DNA from: Amycolatopsis echigonensis | Lineage (GTDB): Bacteria; Actinomycetota; Actinomycetes; Mycobacteriales; Pseudonocardiaceae | NCBI RefSeq assembly: GCF_014174495.1 | Contig: NZ_JACJHR010000052.1 | Span: 1-64,000, forward strand | Direction: 5' to 3' | DNA: 64,000 nt | In this document: one piece after another, positions 59,792-64,000 of the stretch | Layout of the letters: each line of letters opens with the position of its first letter | How positions within the stretch are numbered: position 1 is the first letter of the stretch | The notes under the pieces: generated by a model | Databases searched by the model: none | The model's input: only the letters and a program-made list of their open reading frames with translations | What the model was told of the DNA's origin: nothing | Program-made: the position numbers and the translations under genes

Positions 59792-61590
59792 CCGTCTGTC
59801 TCCCCGTTCGCCTCGAGCGGCAGCCACGCCTCGACCCGCCAGCCGCCGTTCGGCTCGCGGCCTGCCGAAAGCCTGCCGTGCAGCAGCGCGACGCGCTCGC
59901 GCATGCCGACCAGACCGTATCCGCCCGATCCGCCGGCCGGACGATGAGTCTGCCCGCTGCCGTTGTCGGTCACCCGCAAGTGCAGTTCGCCTTCGACGAC
60001 CTCGGCCAGCACGAGCGCCTCGGTGGCGTCCGACGCGTGCTTGCCGACGTTGGTGAGCGACTCCTGGACCAGCCGCAGCGCGGACCGGCCGACCTCGTGC
60101 GGCAGGTCCGCCGGAAGGTCGAGCCGCAGCTGCGTCGGGATGCCGTGGTTGCCCGCGTCGACGAGTTTGCGCAGGTCAGCGGCCAGGTCGGTGGTCGCTT
60201 GCTCGTTGAACTCGCTGGAACCGGCCGGTGCGTCGCCGCGCATGCTGCGGACCAGGCGGCGCATCGCGGCGAGCGCCTCGACGCCCGCGTTCTCGATCCG
60301 GCCCATCGCCTCCAGTGCGAGCTCCGGGTTCTTCTCCCCCATCATCCGCGCGGCCTGCGCCTGCACGACGATCCCCGTCACGTGGTGCGCGACCACGTCG
60401 TGCAGTTCCCTGGCCAACGCCATCCGCTCGGCTGTCTGCGCGTCGGTGACCGCGGATTTCACGACCTGCGCGCGTTCGGAATCGCGCGAGCGCAGGTACA
60501 GACCGATCGCGATGGCGATGCCGAGCAGCAGCACCCCGACGGTGGCGAGCGTCCCGAGCGTCGCCGGGTCGGTGAGCAGGCGGCCGGGGCGGTACTGGCT
60601 GAAGTTCAGGATCGTGCCGATCGCGACCACGCCGGACAGCACGACGATCCGCGGCCAGGCCCGGGCGAGCGGCACGGCCCGCACGACGTTCACGACCACG
60701 CCGAACCCGGCCACGATCTGAGTCGGCGGGATGCCGCCGAGCAACTGGTAGCTGTGGCTCGGATGCAGGAACGGCGTCATCAGCGCGGACAGCAGGAGAA
60801 GCCCGGCCACCACCAGGATCGAATCCCGCGGACGGCGTGGTGACAACGCGGTGACCGCGGCGGCGCCGATCGAGCAGGCCAGCAGCGGGAAACCGCGGCT
60901 GCCGCTTTCGTAGGTGTAGCCGAATTCGACCAGCACGCCGATGCCGAGCATGCCGATCAACGGCCACTGGCCGCGCACCAGTTCGGTGAACCGGTGCATG
61001 GTCCGCAGCCGTTCCACGGTCGCCGGGTCGCGTTCGCGGCGCGGACGCCCGACCGCGCCGGTGGTCACCGCCGCGACGAGGAGCAGGAACCCGAAGAGCA
61101 GCGACTGCAAGACGTTGCTCGTGTAGAGCCTGCTGTCGTATCCGCGGCCGAACACCGCGGTGAGCGCGCCCATGACCAGTGCGCTGATCACCGCGAACGC
61201 GACCCCGGGACGGGCCCGGCGGGCGAGGAAGTAGACCATTTCGATCCCGGCCACCACCTCGGTGATGGACAGGTTCGCCAGCACGCTCGAATAGGCCGGG
61301 ATGTTCAGATAGCGGATGGCGAAGGTGCAGAACATCAGCACCAGCGCACCGAATACGCCCGCCACCGCCGCGCGTTTGCGGGCCCAGAGCGCGCATGCCG
61401 CCATCGCGAAAATGCCCGGGAACAGGCCGAGATCGACGAACTTCGGGCCGATGTCGTCGAGCGCCGCGTCGGTCACGAACACGAGGTCGAACGCCAACGC
61501 GGCGAACAACACGAGCACGGACATGTCGAGCCGGCGGGCGAGTTCGGTCGCTCGCGCGGCGAACGTTTTCGACGGCGGGGTGTGCGGCAC
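59788..61590 (-). CDS. Sensor histidine kinase (HisKA_3) with many membrane helices
   Basis: A 600-residue membrane kinase. About ten hydrophobic segments form a large sensor part (SVLVLFAALAFDLVFV first, IVVLSGVVAIGTIL late). The phospho-acceptor His is in ARELHDVVAHHVTGIVVQAQ; the ATPase domain has NVGKHASDA and GYGLVGMRERV. GTG 61590. The stop overlaps the response regulator start. The sensor part has no recognised ligand domain, so the signal may be membrane-borne. The 187-base gap to the divergent ABC exporter genes has no other gene. Confidence 0.9.
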   Translation of the reverse strand: MPHTPPSKTFAARATELARRLDMSVLVLFAALAFDLVFVTDAALDDIGPKFVDLGLFPGIFAMAACALWARKRAAVAGVFGALVLMFCTFAIRYLNIPAYSSVLANLSITEVVAGIEMVYFLARRARPGVAFAVISALVMGALTAVFGRGYDSRLYTSNVLQSLLFGFLLLVAAVTTGAVGRPRRERDPATVERLRTMHRFTELVRGQWPLIGMLGIGVLVEFGYTYESGSRGFPLLACSIGAAAVTALSPRRPRDSILVVAGLLLLSALMTPFLHPSHSYQLLGGIPPTQIVAGFGVVVNVVRAVPLARAWPRIVVLSGVVAIGTILNFSQYRPGRLLTDPATLGTLATVGVLLLGIAIAIGLYLRSRDSERAQVVKSAVTDAQTAERMALARELHDVVAHHVTGIVVQAQAARMMGEKNPELALEAMGRIENAGVEALAAMRRLVRSMRGDAPAGSSEFNEQATTDLAADLRKLVDAGNHGIPTQLRLDLPADLPHEVGRSALRLVQESLTNVGKHASDATEALVLAEVVEGELHLRVTDNGSGQTHRPAGGSGGYGLVGMRERVALLHGRLSAGREPNGGWRVEAWLPLEANGETDG

Positions 61591-61777
61591 ACCGTGACGG
61601 TAGAGGATTCGTGCCCGCGCGCACCTTGGCCACGTGGTTCGTCGCCATCGGCCGATCGGCCGAGGCAGGCCGGTCAGGTACCGGCCGTCTGCCCGAAGTG
61701 GACACCCGCTCGAATCCGAGAAGCTGCCTTCCGTCGCAGTCGAAGACGAATGACGGAGACAGGGAGAGAGCTGGCGG

Positions 61778-62473
61778 ATGACGAATCCACACCTGAGCGC
61801 CGGACCGGTGTTGTCGGGACGCGGACTGGTGAAGCGTTACGGGCAGCAGCACGCGCTGGCCGGAATCGACATCGACGTCCAGCCGGGCGAGGCGATCGCC
61901 ATCGTCGGCCCGTCCGGCTCCGGCAAAACCTCGCTGCTGCACGTGCTGGCCGGGATCCTGCGCGCCGACAGCGGCGAAATCTGGTTGCAGGGACAGCGGA
62001 TCGACCAGTTCGGCGAAAAGCGGCGCAGCGAACTGCGTCGCACCGAATTCGGTTTTGTCTTCCAGTCCGGAATGCTCGTCTCCGAGCTGACCGCGGAAGA
62101 GAATGTCGCACTGCCTTCGCTGCTGGCCGGCGGAACTCGTGGCGAATCGATTGCCGCGGCGCGGGAATGGCTTGGCACCCTCGGATTGGCCGGCAAGGAA
62201 GCGCGGCGTCCCGGCGAGCTTTCCGGCGGCGAGGCACAGCGCGTGGCGATCGCCCGCGCGCTCACCCACCGGCCGAAGGTGATCTTCGCCGACGAGCCGA
62301 CCGGCGCGCTCGACACCCGCACGGGCCGCGAGACGATGGACGCGCTGCTCGCCGCCGCCCAGGCGTCCGGAGCCGCGGTGCTCGTGGTGACCCACGACCG
62401 GGAACTCGCCGAATCGATGCCGCGCACCGTGGCGATCCGCGACGGCCTGATCGCGACGAGGCTCGCGGCATGA
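61778..62473 (+). CDS. ABC transporter ATP-binding protein, MacB/LolD type
   Basis: A 231-residue ATPase. Walker A GPSGSGKTSLLH, signature LSGGEAQRVAIARAL, Walker B VIFADEPTGALD, and H-loop VVTHDREL are intact. The Q-loop is VFQSGML. It powers the FtsX-like permease encoded next, whose ATG overlaps its stop (ATGA). Such exporters remove antimicrobial peptides or lipids and are often run by a neighbouring NarL-type two-component pair, as here. ATG 61778 follows GGGAGAGAG. Confidence 0.92.
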   Translation: MTNPHLSAGPVLSGRGLVKRYGQQHALAGIDIDVQPGEAIAIVGPSGSGKTSLLHVLAGILRADSGEIWLQGQRIDQFGEKRRSELRRTEFGFVFQSGMLVSELTAEENVALPSLLAGGTRGESIAAAREWLGTLGLAGKEARRPGELSGGEAQRVAIARALTHRPKVIFADEPTGALDTRTGRETMDALLAAAQASGAAVLVVTHDRELAESMPRTVAIRDGLIATRLAA

Positions 62474-64000
62474 ACCCGTTCCAGCTCGCCCTGCGGGTGC
62501 TGCGCGGCGACCGGCGGACCCGCACCTCGGCGATCCTCACCGCGCTCGGCGTCGCCGTCGCGACCGGGCTCGTCCTGCTGCTCGCGACACTGCCGTACGC
62601 CACGCAGGCCCGCGAGCAGCGGGCGCTGTGGCAGAACAGCGGCCGCTACGACTCCGGCCAGCAGAACGCCCTGCTCGTCAACTCCTCCAAGGACTACTTC
62701 GACGGCAAACAGGTCGCCCGCGTCGACATCGCGGTCACCGGCCGGGCCGACCTGCTGCGGCTGCCGCCGGGCATCCCGCAGCTGCCCGGACCCGGCGAGA
62801 CGATCGTGTCGCCCGCGCTCGGGAAACTGCTCAACGCCACCCCAGCCGATCAGCTCGGGAACCGGTTCGGCAAGCCGGTCGACGCGTTCGGCGACGAGGC
62901 GCTGCGGTACCCGGAACAGCTCGTCGCGCTCGTCGGGCACAGCCCGCAGGAAATGCGCCCGTACGGACACCAGGACCAGCCCGGCCAGGACGCTTACCCG
63001 GCCTCGTCCTTCCCGACCGGGCACGGACGTCCGGACAGCCTCCTGACGGTGTTGTCCTGGGTCGGCATCATCGTGCTGCTCGTGCCGAGCCTGGTGCTCG
63101 TCGCGTCGTCGGCCCGGCTCACCGCCGCCCGCCGCGAACAGCGGCTCGCCGCGATCCGGCTGGCCGGGGCGACTCCCGGCCAGGTGACCGCGATGGTCGC
63201 CGCCGAAACCGGATTGTCGGCAGGCATCGGCGCTCTGCTCGGCCTGCTGCTGAGCCCGGCGCTGCGCGGCCTGGCCACGTTCGTGCCGTGGGACGGCGGG
63301 ACCTGGCTCGCCGCGGACTTCTCGCTGCCAGTGGGGCTGACCGTGCTCGCCGTGCTGCTGGTCCCGCTGCTCGTGGTGCTCGCCGGGGTGCTCGGCCTGC
63401 GCCGAGTGGTGACGACACCGCTGTTCGCGACCGGCGGGCACACCGTGAAACCGTTGCGCTGGTGGCGGTTGCTCGCGCTGCCCGCGGCCGGATTGTTCTT
63501 CTTCTACACCGTTTTCGGCGCGCGCAGCGGCGGCAGCGGCAACCTGGTGCTGGTCGGCCTGTTGCTGGTGGTCGCTTCGGCGATGGTGGTCGGACCGTGG
63601 GTGACCTCAGCGGTCGGCGGAACGTTCGTGCGGATCTGGCGGCGGCCGTCGTCGCTGCTGGCCGGACGTCGGCTGCGCAACGATCCGAAGGGCTCTTACC
63701 GGGCCTCGGCCGGGATTGTGCTCGCGGTGTTCACCGGGTCGATGGCGCTCACCCTGCTGCCGTCGATCGAAGCCCTCGCCGGCGGCGGGCGTCAGTACGT
63801 GGACTCGGCGCTGTACGTCGACGTCAACGCGGACCGCGCCCCCGAAGCGACCGAGCGGACCAACGCCACGCTCGCGAAGGCCGGACTGTCCGAACGCGTC
63901 GTACCGGTGGCCAGCGTCTACGTGATGCAGGGCGAGGGGAACTACCGGTCGATGCAGCGCGCATACGTCATGACCTGCACCGATGCCGCGAGGCTGACCC
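62470..64000 (+). CDS. FtsX-like ABC permease, truncated by window end
   Basis: The first 510 residues of a MacB/FtsX-type permease run to the window edge without a stop. N-terminal segment FQLALRVLRGDRRTRTSAIL, a first membrane helix, a periplasm-like ectodomain (PGETIVSPALGKLLN), then several helices including TVLSWVGIIVLLVPSLVLVA. The second FtsX-like repeat begins near SLLAGRRLRNDPKGSYRASA. ATG 62470 overlaps the ATPase stop. Actinobacterial members are double-FtsX permeases of about 800 residues, so roughly 300 more are expected. Confidence 0.9.
   Translation, partial: MNPFQLALRVLRGDRRTRTSAILTALGVAVATGLVLLLATLPYATQAREQRALWQNSGRYDSGQQNALLVNSSKDYFDGKQVARVDIAVTGRADLLRLPPGIPQLPGPGETIVSPALGKLLNATPADQLGNRFGKPVDAFGDEALRYPEQLVALVGHSPQEMRPYGHQDQPGQDAYPASSFPTGHGRPDSLLTVLSWVGIIVLLVPSLVLVASSARLTAARREQRLAAIRLAGATPGQVTAMVAAETGLSAGIGALLGLLLSPALRGLATFVPWDGGTWLAADFSLPVGLTVLAVLLVPLLVVLAGVLGLRRVVTTPLFATGGHTVKPLRWWRLLALPAAGLFFFYTVFGARSGGSGNLVLVGLLLVVASAMVVGPWVTSAVGGTFVRIWRRPSSLLAGRRLRNDPKGSYRASAGIVLAVFTGSMALTLLPSIEALAGGGRQYVDSALYVDVNADRAPEATERTNATLAKAGLSERVVPVASVYVMQGEGNYRSMQRAYVMTCTDAARLT

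Overview
The window is chromosomal DNA of a high-GC actinomycete, most likely Pseudonocardiaceae and Amycolatopsis-like. This rests on codon bias, frequent GTG starts, an AftB-type arabinofuranosyltransferase (arabinogalactan/mycolata-type envelope), ino1, and a block whose gene order mirrors the Mycobacterium tuberculosis Rv0046c-Rv0058 region (ino1, PadR, DUF5318, class A PBP, GT87-like protein, rpsF-ssb-rpsR-rplI, dnaB). The genus is inferred. I saw no prophage, insertion sequence, CRISPR array, rRNA or tRNA.

Layout. 0-12 kb: partial SdpI-like membrane protein, secreted phytase-like esterase, leuS, a lipoprotein, a two-gene ABC exporter, an SDR/TetR convergent pair, ribokinase, and a ParB-like protein overlapping ptsI. 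12-21.6 kb: a DUF1707 protein, a lipoprotein with a probable CTG start, a translationally coupled AI-2E transporter/histidine kinase/response regulator operon (MacS/MacR-like), then two secreted surface genes. The second surface protein has 14 degenerate chaplin-like repeats and is the most unusual gene here. 21.6-26.2 kb: extradiol dioxygenase, YciI protein, an MFS/ArsR divergent pair with a long operator-like palindrome, and dnaB with a DnaA-box cluster upstream.

26.9-35.9 kb: an ESX/type VII accessory operon (small ESX protein, DUF3558 lipoprotein, PPE-like protein, EspG) lies between dnaB and rplI-rpsR-ssb-rpsF. It is followed by three tandem paralogous surface proteins sharing a C-terminal membrane anchor, then nfo. 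36-48 kb: GT87 glycosyltransferase, a ROK regulator divergent from a Gfo/Idh/MocA oxidoreductase, two tandem class A penicillin-binding proteins, DUF5318, PadR and ino1. 48-64 kb: methyltransferase, HAD phosphatase, a MarR/MFS operon, PhoX, an SdrD-B-domain secreted protein, AftB-like transferase, SDR, an MTA/SAH-type deaminase, a NarL-type two-component pair and a truncated MacB/FtsX-type ABC exporter.

Much of the window concerns the cell envelope: peptidoglycan synthesis (two PBPs), inositol and arabinan (ino1, aftB), secreted and anchored surface proteins, type VII secretion clients, and two-component systems. Two copies of one palindromic intergenic repeat (35.9 and 48.0 kb) and several strong hairpins sit between convergent genes and probably act as bidirectional terminators.
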